Position numbers and translations under genes: made by a program. DNA of 39,404 nt from positions 1 to 39,404 of the IMG/VR virus record IMGVR_UViG_3300046002_007120. One strand, given 5' to 3'. The notes beneath the pieces were generated by a model that worked only from the letters and a program-made list of their open reading frames with translations, was not told where the DNA came from and did no database searches. This DNA is from a virus. Shown here piece after piece: positions 6,165-13,256 of this stretch (positions are counted from its first letter, which is position 1; each line of letters begins with the position of its first letter).

Positions 6165-6433
6165 TGGCAACACCAGCTTGGACACGAAAAGAGGGCAAAG
6201 ACCCAAAAGGAGGGCTTAACGCTAAAGGCGTAGCCTCGTATAGACGTGCAAACCCTGGAAGTAAATTACAAACAGCGGTGACCACTCCTCCATCAAAGTT
6301 AAAAGCAGGCAGCAAAGATGCAAACAGACGTAAGTCTTTTTGTGCAAGGATGTCAGGCATGGAGGGACCAATGAAGAAGCCAAATGGCGAACCAACAAGA
6401 AAAGCACTAGCACTAAGAAAATGGAACTGTTAA
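6164..6433 (+). CDS. Conserved small phage protein (FCARMSG motif)
   Basis: An 89-residue basic protein. The opening (TPAWTRKEGKDPKGGLNAKG) and the RRKSFCARMSGMEGPM segment (about residues 55-70) match, from memory, a family of uncharacterised proteins widespread in marine tailed phages (I believe DUF6321). It ends in TRKALALRKWNC. The conserved Cys residues and basic character suggest nucleic-acid or metal binding. Its function is not established. The next gene overlaps its 3' end by 13 bases. Confidence 0.75.
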   Translation: MATPAWTRKEGKDPKGGLNAKGVASYRRANPGSKLQTAVTTPPSKLKAGSKDANRRKSFCARMSGMEGPMKKPNGEPTRKALALRKWNC

Positions 6434-6561
6434 AAAGAAAAGACGGATCAACATCTAAGCGTGGACTGTGGGATAATATCCGTGCCAATAAAGGAAGCGG
6501 AAAGAAGCCAACTAAGGAAATGCTAAAGCAAGAGAAGAAGATTCTTGCAAAGAAGAAATAA
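6421..6561 (+). CDS. Small Lys-rich phage protein (GLWDNI motif)
   Basis: A 46-residue protein starting MELLKRKDGSTSKRGLWDNI and ending in a Lys-rich tail. The start at 6421 overlaps the end of the upstream gene by 13 bases; an in-frame ATG at 6340 would overlap it far more and is rejected. The KRGLWDNI...GSGKKPT pattern recurs, from memory, next to the FCARM-type protein in other phages. The function is unknown. Confidence 0.6.
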   Translation: MELLKRKDGSTSKRGLWDNIRANKGSGKKPTKEMLKQEKKILAKKK

Positions 6562-6839
6562 TGAAAGGCAAAACAGCGCAGTATTATGCTACTCATCCTG
6601 AGGCTCGCAAGAAAAGACTTGAGTATCAAGCCGACTATAACAAGCGACCTGATCAGTTAAAAAAACGCATCGAGTTAAATAAGATTAACAGAGACCGTGG
6701 GCAGTATGCTGATAAAGATGGTAAAGATATGAGTCATCAAAAGAATGGCCGTGTCATTGAAGAGTCAGCTAGTAAAAATCGTGGTTCAAAGTCAAATTCT
6801 GCTGGTGATGTACGTGCCAGAGGAAAGAAAAAAAAGTAA
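6561..6839 (+). CDS. Small basic protein with degenerate HNH-like pattern
   Basis: A 92-residue, very basic protein. R-rich helices come first (HPEARKKRLEYQADYNKRP), then GKDMSHQKNGRVIEESASKNRGS (about residues 54-76). The D-x-x-H ... N-R spacing recalls the core of HNH nucleases, but the full metal site is not evident. Similar proteins occur in marine phages. It might be a nuclease remnant or a DNA-binding virion protein. It is coupled to the upstream gene by TAATG. Confidence 0.6.
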   Translation: MKGKTAQYYATHPEARKKRLEYQADYNKRPDQLKKRIELNKINRDRGQYADKDGKDMSHQKNGRVIEESASKNRGSKSNSAGDVRARGKKKK

Positions 6840-6847
6840 TATCTTTG
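6840..6847 (+). promoter_or_regulatory. -7 promoter element before the 44-aa gene
   Basis: TATCTTTG sits directly at the stop of the upstream gene (which ends at 6839) and 17 bases before the ATG at 6865. It probably drives the 6865-9577 block, which includes the lysis genes. Confidence 0.6.
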
Positions 6848-6864
6848 TAACATAAATAATAAAT

Positions 6865-6999
6865 ATGAAGAAGGTAACTAAAAAGACAGCGTTTGATATC
6901 AAAGAGGCAAGCAACCAAAAGCTTAAGCCTGCTGCTCGTAAGCACTATGCAGAAAATGCACAAGCTGCTATGAAAAACCAAATGAAGAAAAAGAAATAA
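6865..6999 (+). CDS. Tiny Lys-rich protein, 44 aa
   Basis: It encodes MKKVTKKTAFDIKEASNQKL... ending MKNQMKKKK. It is strongly basic and helix-prone, like the other tiny proteins here. The support is a well-placed promoter at 6840-6847 and tight spacing to the next gene (1 base). The function is unknown. Confidence 0.55.
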   Translation: MKKVTKKTAFDIKEASNQKLKPAARKHYAENAQAAMKNQMKKKK

Positions 7000-7000
7000 C

Positions 7001-7264
7001 ATGGGAGTTTTAAACTACACACAAGCAGGGCGTGCCGCTGCCGTCACCCCGTCTAACACGGTTAATATTCCTAGCGTATCAGGAGGAGAGAATACACAAG
7101 GATGTACTCTTTACACTGGATCAGGAGGGATTATTAAAGCAATGACAATCGGTGGCGACATTGTTACGTTTAACTCTGTTCCTGCTGGACAAATTTTACA
7201 GGTAAAAGTTTTGCGTGTTTACGCAGAAGTAACAACTGCAACAGGGATTGTCGCTCTTTGGTAA
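7001..7264 (+). CDS. Small beta-rich phage protein, possible virion decoration
   Basis: An 87-residue protein without Lys-rich tails. It begins MGVLNYTQAGRAAAVTPSNT and ends TTATGIVALW, with Gly/Val/Thr-rich strands between. From memory this pattern (YTQ.GRAAAVTPSDTV ... ILALW) recurs in many uncharacterised phage proteins near structural genes. A beta-sandwich spike or decoration role is plausible but unproven. The next gene begins immediately after its stop. Confidence 0.65.
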   Translation: MGVLNYTQAGRAAAVTPSNTVNIPSVSGGENTQGCTLYTGSGGIIKAMTIGGDIVTFNSVPAGQILQVKVLRVYAEVTTATGIVALW

Positions 7265-7429
7265 ATGAACGAATCAGATTTGAAACTGGGAATATTGAAT
7301 ACTATAGTATTGGCTATTTCTTTTAGCAATATAGAAACGTCTCTTCGTCTATTTTTACTTCTTGTATCAATCGGATACACATGCCTTAAAATTTATAAGT
7401 TATTAAAAAATAAGCGCAATGAGGTTTAA
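7265..7429 (+). CDS. Small membrane protein, 54 aa (holin or antiholin candidate)
   Basis: It starts directly after the preceding stop and overlaps the next gene by 11 bases. Residues about 8-22 and 28-46 are hydrophobic (LGILNTIVLAISF and LFLLLVSIGYTCL), followed by a basic tail (KIYKLLKNKRNEV). Small size, one or two membrane segments, a charged tail and a position at the head of a lysis block suggest a holin-class or antiholin protein. No family match can be claimed. Confidence 0.55.
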   Translation: MNESDLKLGILNTIVLAISFSNIETSLRLFLLLVSIGYTCLKIYKLLKNKRNEV

Positions 7430-7661
7430 GGATATTTTCAAAGATTCAAACGACCTTAATGAGCAATCAATTGCTGCTTTTATTTCTCTTACATTAGTTA
7501 TAATTATCACTATTTGTGATTTAATAACCGGATTGTTAGGGATGGAACTTATTATCAAAGAATTTATTTTTGTTTCGCTTTTGGCTTTTACTGCGGCAGC
7601 TTTAGGGATTGCTGGATATAAAACATTGAACAATAAAGAAGATGGCGAAACGAGAGAGTAA
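7419..7661 (+). CDS. Two-TM protein, holin candidate
   Basis: An 80-residue protein. A charged N-terminus (MRFKDIFKDSNDLNEQS) precedes two membrane segments (about residues 18-41 and 46-66) and a charged C-terminus (NNKEDGETRE). This is the size and topology of class II holins, which make lesions in the inner membrane so the endolysin can reach the cell wall. It overlaps both its neighbours (11 and 20 bases), and the endolysin gene lies about 1 kb downstream. The assignment rests on topology and context. Confidence 0.6.
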   Translation: MRFKDIFKDSNDLNEQSIAAFISLTLVIIITICDLITGLLGMELIIKEFIFVSLLAFTAAALGIAGYKTLNNKEDGETRE

Positions 7662-7959
7662 TTTAACACAAAAGGTTACAGATAAAGCAATTGATTCAAT
7701 CAAAATGCCTGTAACATTTAAGGAGTTTAGTAAAGAACCTGTTAAAGCAATGTTGTTCATTGTCACGTTAGCCATTGGTTATTTATACGTTGACATGAAA
7801 ATGATGTATGCAAAAAACATTGATGGTCAATCGGCTAAATTAGACAAGGTTGAAATGAAAATTGATGCATTAACAAATCAATTACGCAAGTCTGATTCCT
7901 TATTATCTGCAAGCTCAACAAAATTAATGGTTTTATCTGAATTAGGTCATATTAAATGA
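7642..7959 (+). CDS. Membrane-anchored coiled-coil protein
   Basis: A 105-residue protein. A cytoplasmic basic N-terminus is followed by one membrane segment (about residues 36-51, AMLFIVTLAIGYLYV) and a C-terminal coiled coil (about 61-98, heptads such as KLDKVEMKIDALTNQL). This type II topology resembles inner-membrane spanin subunits (Rz-like), with the coiled coil in the periplasm. A second possible role is as a tail or lysis accessory. It overlaps both neighbours by a few bases. Confidence 0.6.
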   Translation: MAKRESNLTQKVTDKAIDSIKMPVTFKEFSKEPVKAMLFIVTLAIGYLYVDMKMMYAKNIDGQSAKLDKVEMKIDALTNQLRKSDSLLSASSTKLMVLSELGHIK

Positions 7960-8327
7960 TTTATTGGGTTTACGCATTTATTATTTTGTCAATGGGTGGA
8001 TGCGTTTCTGCTGTAGCAGAAAAAGATACCGAAATAAAAGATAAAAAAGTATTGGTAAAAGTAGACGACTTTACTTCAATAATAGAACGTGCAAAAAAAA
8101 ACCAGGCAATGGCATTTAATGTTGGAGCAAAGGCTGACAATGCAATGGTTAACAAGGTTGAAGCAGTAGCACAAAAAATCAATACATTAGAATCAACGAT
8201 TGAGAAGTTAGAGGAAAAAAATGAAAAACTGCAAGAACAAGTTAAGTCTAATCCTAGTTTTGATATTCCTTTTTTCATGGAATCTATCATTGACAGCACA
8301 AACATATCCAAAGAAAAAAATAATTAA
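7956..8327 (+). CDS. Lipoprotein-like coiled-coil protein
   Basis: A 123-residue protein. A short hydrophobic leader (IYWVYAFIILSMGGC) ends in a lipobox-like MGGC, with Cys about residue 16, so it may be a lipoprotein. A Lys/Glu-rich domain and a coiled coil follow (about 70-102, IEKLEEKNEKLQEQV). With the preceding inner-membrane coiled-coil protein it could form a two-part spanin; this is inference from topology. Its last 107 bases are shared in another frame with the next gene, which encodes a clear signal peptide there. Confidence 0.6.
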   Translation: MIYWVYAFIILSMGGCVSAVAEKDTEIKDKKVLVKVDDFTSIIERAKKNQAMAFNVGAKADNAMVNKVEAVAQKINTLESTIEKLEEKNEKLQEQVKSNPSFDIPFFMESIIDSTNISKEKNN

Positions 8328-8649
8328 TGGTGATACGGTAATCGTAATGACCGAAAGTCAAGCAAATAATATCAATGCATTGTTTCGAAATTTAAAAAAA
8401 GATAACAAGAAACAATTAGCTATTTCGGATTCATTAAAATCAATTGTAAAAGTATTTGACCAAGATAAGATTATTTATGTGCAGTCATTAGACAAGGCAC
8501 AGAAGTCATATATGTTAAGTGAAGAGGAGAACAAAATATTGCTTCAAACACAACAATCATTAAAAATAGGTAGATTTGCGCAAGATATTAGTGTTCTTAC
8601 ACTTATGTTTACAGTTGTAGTATTATTAAAAATATCATTTATTAAATAA
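8221..8649 (+). CDS. Secreted coiled-coil protein with C-terminal TM
   Basis: A 142-residue protein with a clear Sec signal peptide (LSLILVLIFLFSWNLSLTAQ, likely cut near residue 27), a periplasmic middle region with coiled-coil stretches (about 47-108) and a C-terminal membrane segment (about 121-138, LTLMFTVVVLLKISF). That layout resembles unimolecular spanins, though no lipobox is present. The start at 8221 lies inside the preceding gene, and the signal peptide is encoded entirely within the overlap, so the overlap looks genuine. It lies two bases before the endolysin gene. Confidence 0.65.
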   Translation: MKNCKNKLSLILVLIFLFSWNLSLTAQTYPKKKIINGDTVIVMTESQANNINALFRNLKKDNKKQLAISDSLKSIVKVFDQDKIIYVQSLDKAQKSYMLSEEENKILLQTQQSLKIGRFAQDISVLTLMFTVVVLLKISFIK

Positions 8650-8651
8650 CA

Positions 8652-9119
8652 ATGAAGCTATCAGAACATTTAGATTTATCCGAGGTTACTCGATCAGACT
8701 CAGCTAAAAGAAATGGCATAAGTAATATGCCAACACCTGAGCACACAGACAACTTAGTATTATTGGCTAATAAAGTATTTGAGCCAATACGTAATCACTT
8801 TAAAGTACCTATTCTTATCTCAAGTGGGTATCGTTCAAAAGAATTAAATTCTAAAATTGGAGGATCATTAACAAGCCAACATTGCTCAGGTGAAGCATTG
8901 GATATTGACATGGATGGTTCGTCTAGTGGCGTAACTAACAAAATGATATTTGATTACATTAAAGATAACTTAAACTTTGATCAATTAATTTTTGAGTTTG
9001 GCACTCAAACAAATCCTGATTGGGTCCATGTATCATATGAATCATCTGGAAAACAACGCAAGCAAGTATTAAGGGCAAGTAAATCAGGAGGAAAAACTTC
9101 ATATGCCCCATATAAATGA
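8652..9119 (+). CDS. M15 family peptidase, endolysin
   Basis: A 155-residue peptidase M15_3-type enzyme (L-Ala-D-Glu or D-Ala-D-Ala peptidase) that would cut peptidoglycan stem peptides. The core is visible: ISSGYRSKELN (about residues 57-67), SQHCSGEALDID (about 76-87, giving the His and Asp zinc ligands) and DWVHVSY (about 123-129, the second His ligand). There is no signal peptide, so export would depend on a holin. The length is typical of single-domain phage endolysins. It overlaps the spanin-like gene by 4 bases (ATGA). Confidence 0.9.
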   Translation: MKLSEHLDLSEVTRSDSAKRNGISNMPTPEHTDNLVLLANKVFEPIRNHFKVPILISSGYRSKELNSKIGGSLTSQHCSGEALDIDMDGSSSGVTNKMIFDYIKDNLNFDQLIFEFGTQTNPDWVHVSYESSGKQRKQVLRASKSGGKTSYAPYK

Positions 9120-9577
9120 AAAATTTAAAATACTTACTCGGCATTCTGTCGATTTCATTAATGTTTTCTTGCAAACCGTTACATTCTGTAACGACTACGA
9201 AAGAAATTGTACGTATAGATACCGTACGTGATTACAAAGTAATTACAAAATTCCAAGCTGTTCATGACACTTTGACCATAGATAATCCATGCGACTCTTC
9301 TGGCATCTTAGCGAACTTTTATACTAAGATTAAGGTACCACAAGGCAAGATAATAATTCGTTCCGTACAGGGCAAGATTCAAGCCACAGTGGATATTGAT
9401 TCTATTGAGTCTGTATACCAAGATAAGTATAAATCTAAATCAACAACTAGTACGCACAAGAGTGAAAAAGTTATACGTACAAATGAGATTCCTAAATGGG
9501 TAATTTGGTTTATGGCTATAAGTGGAGTTTTGTCATTTTTATATATTAGAGAGAAAGTTAGTATTTTTGTAAAATAA
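9116..9577 (+). CDS. Unimolecular-spanin-like lipoprotein
   Basis: A 153-residue protein. The N-terminus is a lipoprotein signal (LLGILSISLMFSC, Cys about residue 19). A Lys/Thr-rich periplasmic domain follows, and a membrane segment (about 127-143, WVIWFMAISGVLSFLYI) lies close to the C-terminus. An outer-membrane lipid anchor plus an inner-membrane segment in one chain is the layout of u-spanins such as T1 gp11, which fuse the two membranes at the end of lysis. Its place right after the endolysin supports this. The promoter of the fibre gene lies inside its last codons. Confidence 0.75.
   Translation: MKNLKYLLGILSISLMFSCKPLHSVTTTKEIVRIDTVRDYKVITKFQAVHDTLTIDNPCDSSGILANFYTKIKVPQGKIIIRSVQGKIQATVDIDSIESVYQDKYKSKSTTSTHKSEKVIRTNEIPKWVIWFMAISGVLSFLYIREKVSIFVK
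9562..9569 (+). promoter_or_regulatory. -7 promoter element for the fibre operon
   Basis: TATTTTTG matches TAnnTTTG. It lies inside the end of the spanin-like gene, 25 bases before the ATG at 9595, and probably starts the fibre transcript. No clear -33 element was seen. Confidence 0.5.
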
Positions 9578-9594
9578 CTACCAAAGAATAATAA

Positions 9595-12500
9595 ATGGCA
9601 AGGATAAGTACGTACCCTAATGATACAAACGTAACAGGTCTCGATAAGTGGATAGGCAGCGACGCCGATAATTCAAACATTACCAAGAACTTTACAGCCG
9701 ATGCAGTAGCATCTTATTACAATAGGGTATCAAAGATTGATACAGGGTATTTCTCATGGGAGTTTGTCCCTGATTTGGCTCCTGCTGTTCAGTCATCAAT
9801 GACATTTGAGAAAGTAGGTTGGACTAACAATACCATTAACTTAACAGGACTTGGTGGCGTGATTAGAGTATCTAATCTAACGCTTGCTAACACTGTACCG
9901 GGGACATTTATTGAGAACGAATGGGTTAATAAAATTTTATTAGTTCATATCCCACAAAGCCCTAGTTTATACGCATTCTACAGAGTAGATGCGGTAGTTC
10001 AAGATGGGTGGTTCTATTTATTGACATTAACATTTTTAGATGGGAACAATAGTGTCATTCAAAGAAATGACCCTGTTGCTTTTGGTATTTTCTCTGCTAT
10101 TGCAGGGACAAGTGGTACCTCAGGCACATCGGGAACAAGTGGTACAACAGGTACTAGCGGTACGTCGGGAACGAGTGGCACATCAGGCACTACGGGCACG
10201 AGTGGCACGTCAGGAACGAGTGGCACATCAGCAACTAGTGGAACAACAGGTACTTCAGGTACAAGTGGTAGCTCAGGTACATCTGCAACCTCAGGAACAT
10301 CGGGTACAAATGGTACAGGAGGAACATCGGGTACGTCAGGTACGTCTGCGACCTCAGGTACAACAGGTACGTCAGGAACATCCGCAACTTCAGGAACATC
10401 AGGCTCATCAGGTAATACCGGTGATAGATATGCGACCACATCAACAACGACATTTACCTTAGGTAATGCAGGTACGATAACTGTAGGATTGGGATTAGCT
10501 TATACAGCAGCTCAATCTATTATCGTTGTTTATGATGCGAGTAACTTTCAAGAATGCGAGGTTATTGCTTATAATCCAGCAACGGGTGCTTTACAATTTG
10601 CCGCACCAACAAGAACTGCTGGAGGTGGCACATATAGTTTATGGACAGTCAACCTTGACGGTGCTAGTGGTGGCGATGGTTCATCGGGTACAAGTGGTAC
10701 AAGTGGCTCATCAGCAACATCAGGCACGTCGGGTACAAGTGGTACAACAGGAACGAGCGGTAGCTCAGGCACGAGTGCGACTAGTGGTACTTCAGGTACA
10801 ACAGGAGTTGATGGAACGAGTGGAACGAGTGGTACATCAGGAACTACAGGTACTAGTGGTACGTCGGGCACGTCAGGAACGACAGGAACGTCAGGAACTT
10901 CAGCTACATCAGGCACATCGGGTACGACAGGTACCTCAGGTTCTAGCGGTACGAGTGGTACGACAGGAAGCAGTGGCACGAGTGGCACGAGTGGTGTTGA
11001 TGGAACAAGTGGAAGTAGTGGTGTAGATGGAACGAGTGGTACGAGTGGAACAAGTGGCACATCAGGTACAGCAGGTACATCAGGGCGTAATGGTATTGAC
11101 GGGTCATCAGGAGCAGCAATTGTTAACTGGTATGGTGCTTTTACAAGCACAGTTACACAAACAGTTTCAGGCGCAAATACAGCCACAGCTATTACATATA
11201 CTAATGTTGAGTTATCAAATGGTATTGTATTTAGTGGTTCCCAAATTACCGTTCAACATACAGGTATATATGAGATTGGTTATTCTCTTCAATTAGAAAA
11301 AACATCTGGTGGTTCAGCTGTTGATGTTGATATTTGGTTAAAGAAAAATGGTACTAATATTATTAGAACCGATTCTGTTATAGGGCTAGTTTCTAACTCA
11401 GCGAAACAATTACCATTTGTATCTATTATAGATAGTGCAAGTGCTAATGACTACTATGAGGTTTACTTCTCATCAACAAGTCCTAACGTACAAATAACTG
11501 CTATTTCAGCAACTGGTATCCACCCGGCAGCACCTTCTATCATCACCAACATTAAACAAATTGGTGTGTCGGTTGGATCAACCTCAGGAACCTCAGGAAC
11601 CTCAGGTGCACAAGGAACTAGCGGTGCTAGTGGTACATCAGGCACATCGGGTACGTCAGGTGCTCAGGGTACAAGTGGAGCGAGCGGTTCATCAGGTACC
11701 TCAGGTACAAGTGGACTAGCAGGCACATCAACTCGTGTTGAGCAGAACTTTACAGCTACAGCAGGTCAGACTACATTCACCATTACAGGTGGGTATACCA
11801 TTGGTCTTATTGACGTGTACATTAACGGTGCTCGCCTTTTGCCAACTGACTATACAGCGACTAACGGCACGACAGTAGTATTAGGCACACCTGCATTGCT
11901 AAACGATGCGGTGACCGTGCTAAACTATACTTCTAGCATTGCAGCACTACCTACATCTAGAGATGTGTTTGACTACACAGCAACAGCTGCTCAGACAACT
12001 TTCACAGTTAGCGGAGGCTACACAGTAGGCTTGCTAGATGTGTATGTCAACGGTTCTAAGCTTACGCCTGCTGAGGTGACAGCGACCAATGGCACAACCT
12101 TTGTGTTGACAGTTGCTTCGGTAGTTGGGGATCAAGTTCAAGCTATCCGATACAACTCATCAATTAATGGTGTGTCAGGAAGCGGTACGGCAAACTATGT
12201 ATCTAAGTTTACTGCGAGTGGTACGATTGGGAATAGTAGTATTCAAGATAGTGGTTCTGCTTTGTCATTTGGTGTCGCATCTACTTTTTTAGATATTGTA
12301 AACATAGGAACTGCTGGTACTGAAAGACTAAATATATTTGGAGCAGGTTCTCAATATATAAATATTAAAAATACTACAACAAATGCAGATATGTTTGTTG
12401 GTATGTCATCAGGACTTGCTGCTGCTTATATTGGTACTGGTAGTTCAAATCCTTTTGTATTTGTAACTGCTGGAACCGAACGTATGCGGATAAATGCTGA

Positions 12501-13254
12501 TGGCAACATTAGTATGACTGGAACTTTAAATGTTCAAGGAAATTTAATGGGGCAACTTACAGCTGATAATGCTCCATTATTTAAAGTTGTATCTGGGGCT
12601 TCTACAAGTACAAGAAGTGGTATTGCAATTAAAGATTCTTGGAATGGCAGTACTAATACTGGCAGTTTTATGTACTTTTTTGTTGGTACTGGCTCAGGAG
12701 AAAGAGAGGCATTGCGGATTACGAATGCAGGAGATGTTTTAATGGGTAAAAGTGCTGAAAATGCAGGTGTAGCTGGATTCCAATATCGTGGGGCAGCTCC
12801 TGGACTTGTTCAAATTACAAGGGATGGTGGCGAGTCTTTACAATTGTGGAGATACACATCAAACGGGAAAATGTTAGTATTTTATTATAATGGTGCGGAA
12901 GTGGGTTCAATTTCGTCAAATACAAATTCTTTACCATCTGACTTAAACTTCAAAAAAGATATAAGTAATATTTCAATAGGTTTAAATCTTGTTAATAAAT
13001 TAAGACCAGTTCATTATAGACACAAATTAGATGAAGATAATGAGGCTTTATCAAATGGTATTATTGCTCAAGAATTAGAGCAATCATTATTAGATTGTGG
13101 TATTGAAAAAAATACTCTTTTAATGTTGCAACATAAGCCAAATGAAAAGGAAAACGAATCTCAATATTGGGTAGATTATACTAAAATGATTCCTATTTTG
13201 ATTAAGTCCATCCAAGAACTTTCTGCCAAAATAACCATCTTAGAAAATAAATAG
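9595..13254 (+). CDS. Tail fibre with GTS collagen-like repeats and S74 chaperone
   Basis: A 1219-residue fibre, probably trimeric. In order: an N-terminal globular attachment domain (1-168), GTS/GTT/GSS repeats (about 169-275), a small beta domain (275-360), a second GTS block (361-505), a C1q/TNF-like jelly roll (about 506-660, YGAFTSTVTQTV and VDIWLKKNG), a third block with GAQ units (661-711), two tandem copies of a domain with QTTFT(I/V)...GGYT(I/V)GL(I/L)DVY(I/V)NG (712-862), a TAGTERMRI module near 960, and a C-terminal S74 intramolecular chaperone (about 1115-1219: SDLNFKKDI, IIAQELEQ, VDYTKMIPILI). S74 domains trimerise the shaft and then cleave themselves off. The usual SDxRLKKD is SDLNFKKD here. 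It is the likely receptor-binding protein. Confidence 0.9.
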   Translation: MARISTYPNDTNVTGLDKWIGSDADNSNITKNFTADAVASYYNRVSKIDTGYFSWEFVPDLAPAVQSSMTFEKVGWTNNTINLTGLGGVIRVSNLTLANTVPGTFIENEWVNKILLVHIPQSPSLYAFYRVDAVVQDGWFYLLTLTFLDGNNSVIQRNDPVAFGIFSAIAGTSGTSGTSGTSGTTGTSGTSGTSGTSGTTGTSGTSGTSGTSATSGTTGTSGTSGSSGTSATSGTSGTNGTGGTSGTSGTSATSGTTGTSGTSATSGTSGSSGNTGDRYATTSTTTFTLGNAGTITVGLGLAYTAAQSIIVVYDASNFQECEVIAYNPATGALQFAAPTRTAGGGTYSLWTVNLDGASGGDGSSGTSGTSGSSATSGTSGTSGTTGTSGSSGTSATSGTSGTTGVDGTSGTSGTSGTTGTSGTSGTSGTTGTSGTSATSGTSGTTGTSGSSGTSGTTGSSGTSGTSGVDGTSGSSGVDGTSGTSGTSGTSGTAGTSGRNGIDGSSGAAIVNWYGAFTSTVTQTVSGANTATAITYTNVELSNGIVFSGSQITVQHTGIYEIGYSLQLEKTSGGSAVDVDIWLKKNGTNIIRTDSVIGLVSNSAKQLPFVSIIDSASANDYYEVYFSSTSPNVQITAISATGIHPAAPSIITNIKQIGVSVGSTSGTSGTSGAQGTSGASGTSGTSGTSGAQGTSGASGSSGTSGTSGLAGTSTRVEQNFTATAGQTTFTITGGYTIGLIDVYINGARLLPTDYTATNGTTVVLGTPALLNDAVTVLNYTSSIAALPTSRDVFDYTATAAQTTFTVSGGYTVGLLDVYVNGSKLTPAEVTATNGTTFVLTVASVVGDQVQAIRYNSSINGVSGSGTANYVSKFTASGTIGNSSIQDSGSALSFGVASTFLDIVNIGTAGTERLNIFGAGSQYINIKNTTTNADMFVGMSSGLAAAYIGTGSSNPFVFVTAGTERMRINADGNISMTGTLNVQGNLMGQLTADNAPLFKVVSGASTSTRSGIAIKDSWNGSTNTGSFMYFFVGTGSGEREALRITNAGDVLMGKSAENAGVAGFQYRGAAPGLVQITRDGGESLQLWRYTSNGKMLVFYYNGAEVGSISSNTNSLPSDLNFKKDISNISIGLNLVNKLRPVHYRHKLDEDNEALSNGIIAQELEQSLLDCGIEKNTLLMLQHKPNEKENESQYWVDYTKMIPILIKSIQELSAKITILENK
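10090..10420. repeat. GTS-coding minisatellite, block 1
   Basis: About 36 near-tandem 9-base units encode GTSGTSGTT-type collagen-like triplets. Codons vary freely (AGT, TCA, TCG for Ser; ACA, ACG, ACC, ACT for Thr), so the protein repeat is kept while the DNA repeat has diverged. Confidence 0.85.
10678..11100. repeat. GTS-coding minisatellite, block 2
   Basis: The longest GTS block, about 45 nine-base units, interrupted by GVDGTSG units (around 10804, 10993 and 11023). A length change by a multiple of 9 would keep the frame and change the fibre length. Confidence 0.85.
11578..11728. repeat. GTS/GAQ-coding minisatellite, block 3
   Basis: A short block of 9-base units with GAQGTSGAS variants that links the jelly-roll domain to the tandem beta domains. 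Confidence 0.8.
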
Positions 13255-13256
13255 TT

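Noticed and set aside
10059-11186. Long open frames on the minus strand and in alternate plus frames across the GTS repeats (VPDVP- and HQV-type products)
   Set aside because: They are low-complexity shadows of the 9-base GTS repeat; a repeat unit divisible by three stays open in several frames. The plus-strand fibre frame has clear domains at both ends.
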